Positions 15,237 to 22,310 of a DNA stretch of 23,911 nt are shown here, piece by piece. The notes beneath the pieces were generated by a model that was not told the origin of the DNA, searched no databases, and was given only the letters and a program-made list of their open reading frames with translations. Source of the DNA: DAISJD01 sp036821645 (GTDB lineage: Bacteria > Pseudomonadota > Alphaproteobacteria > ATCC43930 > CGMCC-115725); contig DAISJD010000036.1 in the NCBI GenBank assembly GCA_036821645.1, forward strand, positions 1 to 23,911. Direction: 5' to 3'. Position numbers and translations under genes: made by a program. Each line of letters begins with the position of its first letter. The stretch's first letter is position 1.

Positions 15237-16601
15237 ATGTCCGCACCGCCCAACGCCCGTGGCGTCACGATCACCGATAAACGGCAATTGGTCGATTATC
15301 TGGCTTCCGGTGCGAAGCCCCCATCGGCATGGCGCATTGGGACGGAGCACGAAAAATTCGTCTTTCATTTGGCCGATCATCGGCCCGTCGCCTATGACGG
15401 GGACAGCAGCATCCGCGCGTTGCTGGAAGGTTTGGTGCGTTTCGGCTGGGAAATGATCACCGAGGACGGGTTGCCGATCGCCCTTGTCAAGGGGCTGTGT
15501 TCGATTACGCTTGAACCCGGCGGACAGTTTGAATTGTCGGGGGCGCCGCTTGCCACCATTCATGAAACCTGTGCCGAGGTTCACGAACATCTGGCCCAGG
15601 TGCGGGCGGTGGCGACGGAACTCGGCATCGGTCTCATCGGTCTCGGTTTCGAACCGAAATGGCGCTATCCGGATATGCCCCACATGCCGAAGGCCCGCAG
15701 CGATATCATGCGCCGCTACATGCCGAAGGTAGGCTCGCTTGGCCTCGATATGATGCACCGGACCTGTACGGTGCAAGTCAATCTCGATTTCGAATCCGAA
15801 TCCGACATGGTGGCGAAGTTTCGCGTCGGTCTTGCCTTGCAACCGGTGGCGACGGCGCTGTTTGCGGCCTCGCCCTTTACCGAGGGCAAACCGAACGGTT
15901 TTCTCTCCTATCGCAGTCATGTTTGGACGGACACGGACCCAGATCGCAGTGGCATGTTGGATTTTGTGTTCGAGGATGGATTCGGCTTTGAACGCTATGT
16001 CGATTACATGCTGGGCGTGCCGATGTATTTCGTTTATCGCGACGGGCGGTATATCGATGCGGCAGGGCAATCTTTTCAGGATTTTATCGCCGGCCGCCTA
16101 CCGGCCTTGCCCGGTGAGGTGCCCCATATGGGCGATTGGTCCGATCATTTGACCACGGCTTTTCCCGAGGTGCGCCTGAAAAAATTCCTGGAAATGCGCG
16201 GGGCCGATGGCGGTCCGTGGCGGCGTCTGTGTGCGTTGCCCGCCTTATGGGTCGGCCTGCTTTATGACAAGACGGCGCTTGGCGAAGCCGAAGCCCTGAT
16301 CAAAGGCTGGGATGCGGCGGAAATCAGTGCGATGCGTGCCGCCGTGCCACGGTTGGGTTTGAAGACGCCGCATCGCGGCAGAACCCTGCGCGAAGTCTCG
16401 CTCGACGTCTTGACCATTGCCCGCAACGGCTTGCGGCGTCGGGCCATGCGCAACAGTGTCGGGGATGACGAAAGCCATTTTCTGGATGCAATCTTTTCAC
16501 TTGCAGGCTCCGGTATGACGCCTGCCGATGAGCTGCTGGCCGAATATCACGGCAAATGGCATGGTCGCATTGAACCGATTTTTGCTGAATATGCCTATTG
16601 A
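15237..16601 (+). CDS. gshA: Glutamate-cysteine ligase, class 3 (plant/alphaproteobacterial type)
   Basis: This ligase joins glutamate and cysteine to gamma-glutamylcysteine in the ATP-dependent first step of glutathione synthesis. The 454-residue length and sequence match the GshA class shared by Alphaproteobacteria and plants. IGTEHEKFVF lies near the N-terminus, followed by LEPGGQFELSG-x-PL, GFEPKWR with MPKARSDIMRRYMP, and MHRTCTVQVNLDF. A later block KFLEMRGADGGPW is also typical. The ATG at 15237 is preceded by GGGG at 10 bp. The TTG nine bases upstream is less likely. It lies 125 bp behind rsmE on the same strand, a common pairing. No second-step gene (gshB) is present in the window. 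Confidence 0.96.
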   Translation: MSAPPNARGVTITDKRQLVDYLASGAKPPSAWRIGTEHEKFVFHLADHRPVAYDGDSSIRALLEGLVRFGWEMITEDGLPIALVKGLCSITLEPGGQFELSGAPLATIHETCAEVHEHLAQVRAVATELGIGLIGLGFEPKWRYPDMPHMPKARSDIMRRYMPKVGSLGLDMMHRTCTVQVNLDFESESDMVAKFRVGLALQPVATALFAASPFTEGKPNGFLSYRSHVWTDTDPDRSGMLDFVFEDGFGFERYVDYMLGVPMYFVYRDGRYIDAAGQSFQDFIAGRLPALPGEVPHMGDWSDHLTTAFPEVRLKKFLEMRGADGGPWRRLCALPALWVGLLYDKTALGEAEALIKGWDAAEISAMRAAVPRLGLKTPHRGRTLREVSLDVLTIARNGLRRRAMRNSVGDDESHFLDAIFSLAGSGMTPADELLAEYHGKWHGRIEPIFAEYAY

Positions 16602-16701
16602 CCTGTTATGATCGGGGTGATTTCGCCGGTACGGATCTTGTGGTAAATGCGCGACGAAAAAAATACGGTTGCATTACGCAACAGAAAAAGGGTCTTACTG
16701 A

Positions 16702-17901
16702 ATGGATAAGGCGAGGCTCTTTTTCAATATTCTAAGAGATGGTGATTTTTTAAACCCAAGATGGCGAGTCTATTCTGCCGTTTTTATGCTAACCGAAGCT
16801 GTTATCCTCTTTTATATTTTCTATCATCTAAAGGATTTGCACGATCTGTGGGATAATGTGGTCGGGACCGATTTCGTCAGTTTCTATACAGCCTCCCTTG
16901 GCACGCATGCGGGGCAGCCTGTGCGTGCCTATGACCCCGATTTGCATCATGCGGCCGAACAAGCCCTGTTCGGTGAAAAGACGCCTTTCTATGCGTTTTT
17001 CTATCCGCCCATCTTTCTGTTGATCACGTACCCGCTTGGTTTTTTTCCGTATTTGACGGCATTTGCCCTGTGGATCGTCGGGACGGGCGGTTTTTGGCTT
17101 TTCAGCCAATGGCGCGTTCTGCCCAGTCGTGCAGCCCTGATACCGACGCTCGGATTTCCGGCTGTGTTGCTGAATATCATGAATGGCCAAAATGCGTTTT
17201 TAACGGCGGGTTTGCTCACCCTTGGGCTTGAGACATTGCCGAAACGGCCGGTTCTAAGCGGGGCCATCCTTGGGGGGTTGAGCTACAAGCCGCAGTTTTT
17301 ACCTGTGATCACCCTGTTTTTGATGGCGAAATTAAATGGGCGTGCCTTGTTCGGCATGACCCTGTCGATCGGCATCCTGATCCTTGCCTCTCTTGCGCTC
17401 TTCGGGCCTGAGGCATGGCGGGGTTTTATCGATCATGTGCCGATGGCCCGCGATGCGATCGAACAAGGTTTCGTCAGTTATGAAAAATTCCAGAGCTTGT
17501 TTGCGGGATTGCGTCTGTACGGGGTGCCGGTTGCCTTGGCCTATCTGGGGCAGGGTCTGTTAATCCTGGGTGTGCTTGCGGTTTTGTACAGAATGGATCG
17601 CAACAGGGCACCCTGGGAAATGATGAAGGCCGCCCTGGTGTTGGCAACCTTGCTCTTCACGCCGTTCATGTTGGATTACGATCTGGTGATGTTGGCCTTG
17701 CCGTTGGCTTTTTTAGTGCGGCGCGGCGTCGTCTACGGCTTTTTGCCGTGGGAAAAGCTGGTGATCGCGTCGTTCTGGGGCGTCATCCTGTTTGCCCGAT
17801 CCTTGGCGATGTACGGGCTGCCGATCATACCGTTTTTGCTTGGATTTCTTTTGTTGCTTATTTTACGGCGCAGTGTCGGGCGTGGCGGTTCTTTCGTTTA
17901 A
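16702..17901 (+). CDS. GT87 / DUF2029-type membrane glycosyltransferase
   Basis: This 399-residue polytopic membrane protein has about nine or ten hydrophobic helices. Motifs typical of glycosyltransferase family 87 (GT-C fold, using polyprenyl-phosphate sugars) are visible: GTDFVSFYTAS with the acidic DF after the first helix, AYDP, FFYPPIFLL, NGQNAFL, SYKPQ and a late FMLDYDLVMLALP. The sugar and acceptor are unknown. AAGGG lies 9 bp before the ATG. The first 55 codons are clearly AT-rich (33-42% GC in two sampled lines), with codons such as AGA, CTA and TTA. That differs from the rest of the window and may indicate foreign origin or low expression. No polysaccharide genes flank it. Confidence 0.8.
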   Translation: MDKARLFFNILRDGDFLNPRWRVYSAVFMLTEAVILFYIFYHLKDLHDLWDNVVGTDFVSFYTASLGTHAGQPVRAYDPDLHHAAEQALFGEKTPFYAFFYPPIFLLITYPLGFFPYLTAFALWIVGTGGFWLFSQWRVLPSRAALIPTLGFPAVLLNIMNGQNAFLTAGLLTLGLETLPKRPVLSGAILGGLSYKPQFLPVITLFLMAKLNGRALFGMTLSIGILILASLALFGPEAWRGFIDHVPMARDAIEQGFVSYEKFQSLFAGLRLYGVPVALAYLGQGLLILGVLAVLYRMDRNRAPWEMMKAALVLATLLFTPFMLDYDLVMLALPLAFLVRRGVVYGFLPWEKLVIASFWGVILFARSLAMYGLPIIPFLLGFLLLLILRRSVGRGGSFV

Positions 17902-18123
17902 TGAGAATCTATGATAGGCCTACGGAGTCGATCACTCTCTTGTGAGTAGATGTGAGAGATTGTGCTTTGTCAAATGCCGCGATTGGCTGTCATGTCAGGA
18001 CGACGGAAGCGGCGGTTTTGTCCCCGTCTCCAAAACAGACTCCTATCGCCACCGTCACCCGATAGATCTCCCAGAGCGGGCAATGGGGTTTTGCGGTGCT
18101 GCGGTCGGGGCGATCAGTAAGGC

Positions 18124-18864
18124 ATGAACGAGATGATGCGCTTTGTCTTCAGTCTTGCGGCGATAACGACGGTCCTGGCCTTTCTGACGGCCAGCCCCTT
18201 GGCGATATCCGGGGAGGCGCAGGAAACGGCGGCAGAACATCCGGTTTTGGTCGAACTTTTTACCTCGCAAGGTTGTAGTTCCTGCCCGCCTGCCGAGGCG
18301 GTCTTAGCCAATCTTGCCGGTCGCCCGTCCGTGATCGCCCTTGCTTGGCATGTCGATTATTGGGATGGGCTCGGCTGGAAGGACCCCTATTCCTTGCCGA
18401 TCGCAACCGCACGCCAAAAAACCTATCGCGCCCAATTCGCCAGAGAGTCGATTTACACGCCACAGGTTGTCATTGATGGGGCCGATGAAATTGCGGGCTT
18501 CAATGCGCGCGGTATCGACGGCCTGATCGCCAAGGCTGCAAAACGCCCACAGGCCGGGCCGACCCTCACCCTTGAAGCGTCCGATCGGTTGGTTGTCGGT
18601 ACGGCGGGCGGCAATGGTCAGGTTTGGCTTATCGGCTATGACGAACGGCATGAAACCCCGGTCGGTCGGGGGGAAAATGCCGGGCGAACCCTGGTCGAAG
18701 TGCGCGCCGTGCGCGAGGCCGTTCTTCTCGGTTCCTGGTCAGGTGCGGCGAAAGCCTTCGATTTGCCGTCGATTAAGGGCGAGGGCCGCGTCATTCTGAT
18801 TCAGGCAGAGGGTCCGCACGGGTTGAAGGCAGCACGGGATTTCGGTCCGCAGGCCCGATCCTGA
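18124..18864 (+). CDS. Secreted DUF1223 thioredoxin-fold protein
   Basis: This 246-residue protein of the DUF1223 family has a cleavable N-terminal signal peptide (hydrophobic residues about 7-22, cleavage probably near residue 29). A thioredoxin-like domain follows, with VELFTSQGCSSCPPAEAVL, whose Cys 51 and Cys 54 form a C-x-x-C redox motif. Other family marks are ALAWHVDYWDGLGWKDPYS and a YTPQVVIDG strand corresponding to the cis-proline region. Its substrate is unknown. A periplasmic disulfide or metal-handling role is possible. Alternative starts at 18133 and 18136 lie at better spacing from AAGG. It lies 75 bp before ccmA, which also works with periplasmic thiol chemistry, but a functional link is only inference. 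Confidence 0.87.
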   Translation: MNEMMRFVFSLAAITTVLAFLTASPLAISGEAQETAAEHPVLVELFTSQGCSSCPPAEAVLANLAGRPSVIALAWHVDYWDGLGWKDPYSLPIATARQKTYRAQFARESIYTPQVVIDGADEIAGFNARGIDGLIAKAAKRPQAGPTLTLEASDRLVVGTAGGNGQVWLIGYDERHETPVGRGENAGRTLVEVRAVREAVLLGSWSGAAKAFDLPSIKGEGRVILIQAEGPHGLKAARDFGPQARS

Positions 18865-18910
18865 TCGCACGGGTGTTTTTGGTAGCGTCTTCGGCGATCA
18901 TGGCTTGTCC

Positions 18911-18926
18911 CATCGCGCGGGCGATG
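18911..18926 (+). promoter_or_regulatory. Perfect hairpin in ccmA promoter region
   Basis: CATCGC (18911-18916) and GCGATG (18921-18926) form a 6-bp stem with loop GCGG. It sits between possible -35 TTGTCC (18905-18910) and -10 TATCCC (18928-18933) hexamers spaced by 17 bp. The ccmA ATG follows only 6 bp after the -10. Matches to consensus are weak. Confidence 0.25.
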
Positions 18927-18939
18927 CTATCCCCCTTTT

Positions 18940-19647
18940 ATGTCTGATCGCCCCCCGCTTCCCCCACTCCGTTCCGTTGGAACCTTTGCCGCCGATCGGC
19001 TCTCGGCAGAGCGCGGCGATCGTCTGTTGTTTTGCGGTCTCACTTTTTCACTGCCGCCGGGCAGTGCCTTGGTGTTGTCCGGCCCGAACGGCAGCGGCAA
19101 ATCCAGTCTGCTGCGCTTGATGGCGGGATTTGGTCGCCCCTATGCCGGTTGTTTCACGTGGAACAAAAGTCCCATCGCCGAGGATATGGAGGCCCACCGT
19201 GCCCGCCTGCATTATGTCGGGCACCAGGAAGCCTTGAAACCGTCGCTCTCCGTCCTTGAAACCATCCGATTCTGGGCCGACTTGCGCCGGACTGAGCAGT
19301 TGGATCCGATCGCGGCCCTAAGCCCGCTTGGCCTCGCTCATCTGGGCGATACCCCCTGTCGGTTTCTATCGTCAGGCCAACGCCGTCGCTTGGCCTTGAG
19401 CCGGGTCTTGGTCGCCGATGCGCCCTTATGGTTCTTGGACGAGCCTACGGTCGGCTTGGATGTGGCCGCACTCGACGCCTTGTCCGGTCTGATCGCCCAT
19501 CACCGCGCGCGCGGCGGTTCGGTCGTCTTGTCGACTCATCAAGGGATGGCCCTTACGGGTGCTCTAACCCTGTCGATTACCGATTTTCCCCCGCCCTCGG
19601 CTCTGGTATCGGCCGAACAGGTCAATGATGTGATGGAGCGTTGGTAG
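18940..19647 (+). CDS. ccmA: Haem exporter ATP-binding protein CcmA
   Basis: CcmA is the ATPase of the CcmAB(C) complex that drives release of haem-loaded CcmE in cytochrome c maturation System I at the inner membrane. The 235-residue product has Walker A GPNGSGKSS (residues 48-56), the signature LSSGQRRRLALSR (143-155), Walker B LWFLDEPTVGLD (163-174) and the switch histidine in STHQG. It resembles CcmA more than other ABC ATPases through its FCGLTFSLPPGSAL and HYVGHQEALKPSLSVLETIRFW segments and its direct linkage to ccmB. There is no clear ribosome binding site before the ATG at 18940. The stop is 2 bp before the ccmB start. Confidence 0.94.
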   Translation: MSDRPPLPPLRSVGTFAADRLSAERGDRLLFCGLTFSLPPGSALVLSGPNGSGKSSLLRLMAGFGRPYAGCFTWNKSPIAEDMEAHRARLHYVGHQEALKPSLSVLETIRFWADLRRTEQLDPIAALSPLGLAHLGDTPCRFLSSGQRRRLALSRVLVADAPLWFLDEPTVGLDVAALDALSGLIAHHRARGGSVVLSTHQGMALTGALTLSITDFPPPSALVSAEQVNDVMERW

Positions 19648-19649
19648 CT

Positions 19650-20315
19650 ATGGGGGCCTTTCGCGCCATTGTCAGCCGGGAGTTGCGCCTTGCCTTTCGT
19701 CAAGGGGGCGACGGGGCGATGGCGGTCATGTTCTTCGTGCTGTCCGCCATTCTCTTTGCCTTCGGCATCGGCCCGGAACCGGAAGTTCTGGGACGGGTTG
19801 CCCCCGGCATCATCTGGGTCACGGGGTTGTTGGCGGCATTGCTGGCCTTGGATCGGATGTTTCAACCGGATTGGGAAGATGGCACGCTCGAAATCCTGCG
19901 CCTGTCGTCGCTACCGCTCGAAGGGGTGGTTCTGGCGAAGGCCCTGGCCCATTGGTTGGTGACGGGGGTTCCGGTCATTTTGGCAACGCCGATCGTGGCG
20001 ATTATGCTGCATCTCGATCAGGCCGCCCTGCCGCTTTTGTTGCTGGGGCTTGGGATCGGGACTCCGGTTCTGAGCCTGTTCGGTGCTGTGGGTGCCGCGC
20101 TATCCTTAGGCGCGCGCCGGGGTGGGGTCCTCGTGTCGTTGTTGGTGTTGCCGCTGGAAGTGCCGATTCTGATTTTCGGCGTGGGTGCTGCCGACCTTGC
20201 CCAAGCGCCCGGTGTTGCCCAGGCGCAATTGATGATCTTGGCGGCGTTGCTAACCCTCTCGATACCCTTCTGTCCGCTGGCGGCGGGGGCGGCACTGCGT
20301 CAGGCAATGGAATGA
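19650..20315 (+). CDS. ccmB: Haem exporter permease CcmB
   Basis: CcmB is the six-helix membrane partner of CcmA in the cytochrome c maturation ABC complex. The 221-residue product has the N-terminal REL-R-L-A-F-R-Q-G-G motif, the conserved LLALDRMFQPDWEDGTLEILRLS region between helices 2 and 3, and the hallmark LLVLPLEVPILIFG near the C-terminus. The ATG at 19650 begins 2 bp after the ccmA stop. A TTG at 19641 inside ccmA is a less likely start. The usual next gene, ccmC, is absent. A crotonase-family gene follows 15 bp later. Confidence 0.94.
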   Translation: MGAFRAIVSRELRLAFRQGGDGAMAVMFFVLSAILFAFGIGPEPEVLGRVAPGIIWVTGLLAALLALDRMFQPDWEDGTLEILRLSSLPLEGVVLAKALAHWLVTGVPVILATPIVAIMLHLDQAALPLLLLGLGIGTPVLSLFGAVGAALSLGARRGGVLVSLLVLPLEVPILIFGVGAADLAQAPGVAQAQLMILAALLTLSIPFCPLAAGAALRQAME

Positions 20316-20330
20316 AGCGGAGCAGTAGCG

Positions 20331-21113
20331 ATGGCCTTATCCGTTCAGATCACGCGGTACGACCGGGTTTTGGTTGTCGCCATAAACCGGCCGGATCACC
20401 GCAATGCCGTTGATGCGCCGACGGCGGCCGCCCTCTATCGGGCCTTCATCGATTTCGACCAAGATCCCGCCCTCGATATTGCCATCCTGACCGGGATAGG
20501 CGGCCATTTTTGCGCCGGTGCCGATCTCAAGGCGTTTGCCGCCGGGGATATGCGGCAATTGGACCATGAACCCCCCGATCCTCAGGGGCCGATGGGCCCG
20601 ACCCGCCTGACCTTGGGCAAGCCGGTTTTGGCCGCGATCGAGGGGTATGCGGTGGCGGGCGGGCTTGAACTCGCCCTGTGGTGCGATCTGCGCATCGTTG
20701 CCGAAACGGCGATCATGGGGGTGTTTTGCCGACGCTGGGGCGTGCCGTTGATCGATCTCGGCACGATCCGCCTGCCCCGGTTGATCGGGCAATCCCGCGC
20801 GATGGATCTGATCCTGACCGGGCGGCCGGTCGCCGCCGACGAGGCGTTGTCCATCGGGCTTGCCAATCGGGTCGTGCCGACGGGCACCAGTCTGGAGGCG
20901 GCCCTGGCCTTGGCCCAGGATCTGTCGGCCTTGCCCCAGGCTTGTTTGCGCCACGATCGATTATCGGTCTTGGAACAATGGTCCCTGCCGGTGGCGGCGG
21001 CCCTTGCCCATGAATTTGCCCATGGCCAAGTCGCGATCGAAGAAGGAAACGCCGCAGCCGGTGCCGGGCGGTTTGCCGCCGGTGCCGGGCGACACGGCGA
21101 ACCGGCGGCGTGA
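20331..21113 (+). CDS. Crotonase / enoyl-CoA hydratase family protein, atypical active site
   Basis: This 260-residue crotonase-fold protein has INRPDHRNAVD near residue 18, GGHFCAGADLK (57-67) and EGYAVAGGLELALWCDLRI (104-122). These two glycine-rich regions form the oxyanion hole that holds the CoA thioester carbonyl. The stretch CRRWGVPLIDLGTIRLPRLIG follows. Aligned by eye with rat mitochondrial enoyl-CoA hydratase, the first catalytic glutamate (Glu144) is Leu 140 and the second (Glu164) is Asp 159, so ordinary hydration is doubtful. The protein belongs to a common bacterial subgroup annotated generically as enoyl-CoA hydratase. GGAG lies 8 bp before the ATG. It follows ccmB by 15 bp on the same strand, so it is probably co-transcribed. 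Its stop is 6 bp from that of the converging gene. Confidence 0.88.
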   Translation: MALSVQITRYDRVLVVAINRPDHRNAVDAPTAAALYRAFIDFDQDPALDIAILTGIGGHFCAGADLKAFAAGDMRQLDHEPPDPQGPMGPTRLTLGKPVLAAIEGYAVAGGLELALWCDLRIVAETAIMGVFCRRWGVPLIDLGTIRLPRLIGQSRAMDLILTGRPVAADEALSIGLANRVVPTGTSLEAALALAQDLSALPQACLRHDRLSVLEQWSLPVAAALAHEFAHGQVAIEEGNAAAGAGRFAAGAGRHGEPAA

Positions 21114-21119
21114 TCGGGA

Positions 21120-21791
21120 TTAGGCGACTTTGCGCGCGATCAGAACCATCGGTTGTTCGCACGGGGCGATGTGGAAAAATAATTTGGCGAGATGACAGAC
21201 CGCCGTCCAACCGAACAGTGCGGCGATTGCCCGATGGAACCGGATCCGCCGCCAGGTGAGCGGATATTGCTTGATGACCTCAAACCCTGCGGCCTGAAGA
21301 AGGCGCGGTGCATTGGCGACGGTCCAATGGGCCCGATCCTCGTCGGGGATTTCGGTCTCGTCGGTCAGGCCGTGACTGTCGTCGCACAGGACGAACGCGG
21401 CCCGACCGCCGGGGGCGAGTTTGTCGTTTAATTGCTGCAACAGGTCAAGCGGATGACCGGCATAATTCAGATCATAGGTCGATAGGATGAGATCGGCGGT
21501 TTCCGGTGCCACCTCGGCCAGAGAGGCATAGATCGGAAAACACGCCTGCTGGGCCGACCGGCGCAGCATCGGGTTCGGTTCGACGCCGATCTTGCGGCTG
21601 GCCTTTTGATGGTGCAGATGGTGGCCGTCGGTACAGCCATACTCGATTACGGTGTGGTCGCGTTGGATGAGGCGGGCAAATTCCCGGTGCGCGACATGGG
21701 TCAGGAAATCATCCCGCGTCGCGACCCGCACCTTCAACGCGGTGCGATAGGGTTGATATCCACGCTCTGAAAAGGCGTTGCTGACCATCAT
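21120..21791 (-). CDS. SAM-dependent methyltransferase-like protein
   Basis: This 223-residue protein has a class I methyltransferase-like layout. A VIEYGCTDGHH segment (residues 48-58) sits at motif I, followed by an IGVEPNP acidic strand, TADLILSTYDLNY, LLQQLNDKLAPGGRAAFVL (motif post-III), and a C-terminal RLLQAAGFEVIKQYPLTWRR helix. Motif I is degenerate compared with the usual E/D-x-G-x-G-x-G, so SAM binding may be weak or altered. The start at 21791 (or the adjacent ATG at 21788) has GGGGAG at ideal spacing. A longer frame to 21833 lacks one. Its promoter would lie in the AT-rich region shared with fhs. I do not recognise a specific substrate. Confidence 0.7.
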   Translation of the reverse strand: MMVSNAFSERGYQPYRTALKVRVATRDDFLTHVAHREFARLIQRDHTVIEYGCTDGHHLHHQKASRKIGVEPNPMLRRSAQQACFPIYASLAEVAPETADLILSTYDLNYAGHPLDLLQQLNDKLAPGGRAAFVLCDDSHGLTDETEIPDEDRAHWTVANAPRLLQAAGFEVIKQYPLTWRRIRFHRAIAALFGWTAVCHLAKLFFHIAPCEQPMVLIARKVA

Positions 21792-22111
21792 CTCGTACTC
21801 CCCATGATCCTCTTCGCGCTGACGGGCTCTCAAGGCTCTACCCGTCGGAACAATTCAATTTAAAAGCGTATCTAATCGGCGGTAATTTTTTGCAACGCAA
21901 GGTCTCTTTCCTCGCAAGAATAAGAATAATCCGGGGAAATTTTAAAATCATAAACAAAAAGGTTTTTTTGGCGGTTTTTTATAAAATAACGCGGTTTTTT
22001 TGATTGAGCGGTGCTTATTAACGTTAAAAATTATTTTAAGATGGTCCATTTTGCCCAATTTAAGTGCATTAGTAAGATAGTAACCTTTAATTGCGACCAA
22101 AAATTGGCATC

Positions 22112-22146
22112 AACCGGGCAAATTTTGCCGGTTTTGGGGCAAATTT
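22112..22146 (+). promoter_or_regulatory. Candidate fhs operator: palindrome plus 10-bp direct repeat
   Basis: AACCGG (22112-22117) and CCGGTT (22128-22133) flank a CAAA/TTTG core, giving a near-perfect palindrome with one extra G. GGGCAAATTT occurs at 22116-22125 and again at 22137-22146, exactly 21 bp (two helical turns) apart. The second copy lies between the proposed -35 and -10 of fhs, where a bound regulator could act. Confidence 0.4.
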
Positions 22147-22197
22147 CTTGCAAAATAGAATTGTGTACGATCCGATTCGCATGATCGGCGAAAGGGT

Positions 22198-22244
22198 ATG
22201 ATGACGGAAAATTCAGAGCCGATGACTTGATGGCACTTTTCTGA
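22198..22244 (+). other. Two overlapping tiny upstream ORFs in the fhs leader
   Basis: ATG at 22198 opens a 10-codon frame (MMTENSEPMT) ending with TGA at 22228-22230. Its stop overlaps a second ATG (TGATG) for a 4-codon frame (MALF) ending at 22244. AAAGGG precedes the first. They lie 67 bp before the fhs start and could be leader peptides or chance. Confidence 0.2.
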
Positions 22245-22310
22245 CAAGACACATTCGTGTAGCAGAAGGGGCACGCGAGAAGACCGTTCCAAAGATAAGG
22301 CCCTGACCCG

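Larger units (their letters stand above)
21792..22310. promoter_or_regulatory. AT-rich divergent control region between methyltransferase-like gene and fhs
   Basis: This 519-bp gap contains no convincing protein gene. GC is 35% over 21901-22140, against about 60% or more around it. It holds three T-tracts (21963-21969, 21975-21980, 21995-22001), two of them preceded by GCGG. It also holds a perfect 10-bp palindrome TTAACGTTAA (22018-22027), a bulged palindrome and direct repeat at 22112-22146, and tiny ORFs at 22198-22244. A possible fhs promoter is TAGAAT (22156-22161) with TTGGGG (22134-22139) at 16-bp spacing. No recognised riboswitch, tRNA or origin motif was seen. Confidence 0.55.

Noticed and set aside
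17902..18123. CRP-type site from TGTGAG repeats near 17940
   Set aside because: TGTGAG occurs twice as a direct repeat, but the inverted TCACA half at the right spacing is absent. The 222-bp gap otherwise shows nothing clear.
21841..22140. Replication origin
   Set aside because: The region is AT-rich, but no DnaA boxes (TTATCCACA-like) were seen and no replication genes are near.
22141..22310. Tetrahydrofolate or glycine riboswitch before fhs
   Set aside because: A GCAGAAGGGGCACG stretch resembles part of the glycine aptamer, but the other conserved parts and the paired architecture are missing. I could not match a tetrahydrofolate riboswitch.
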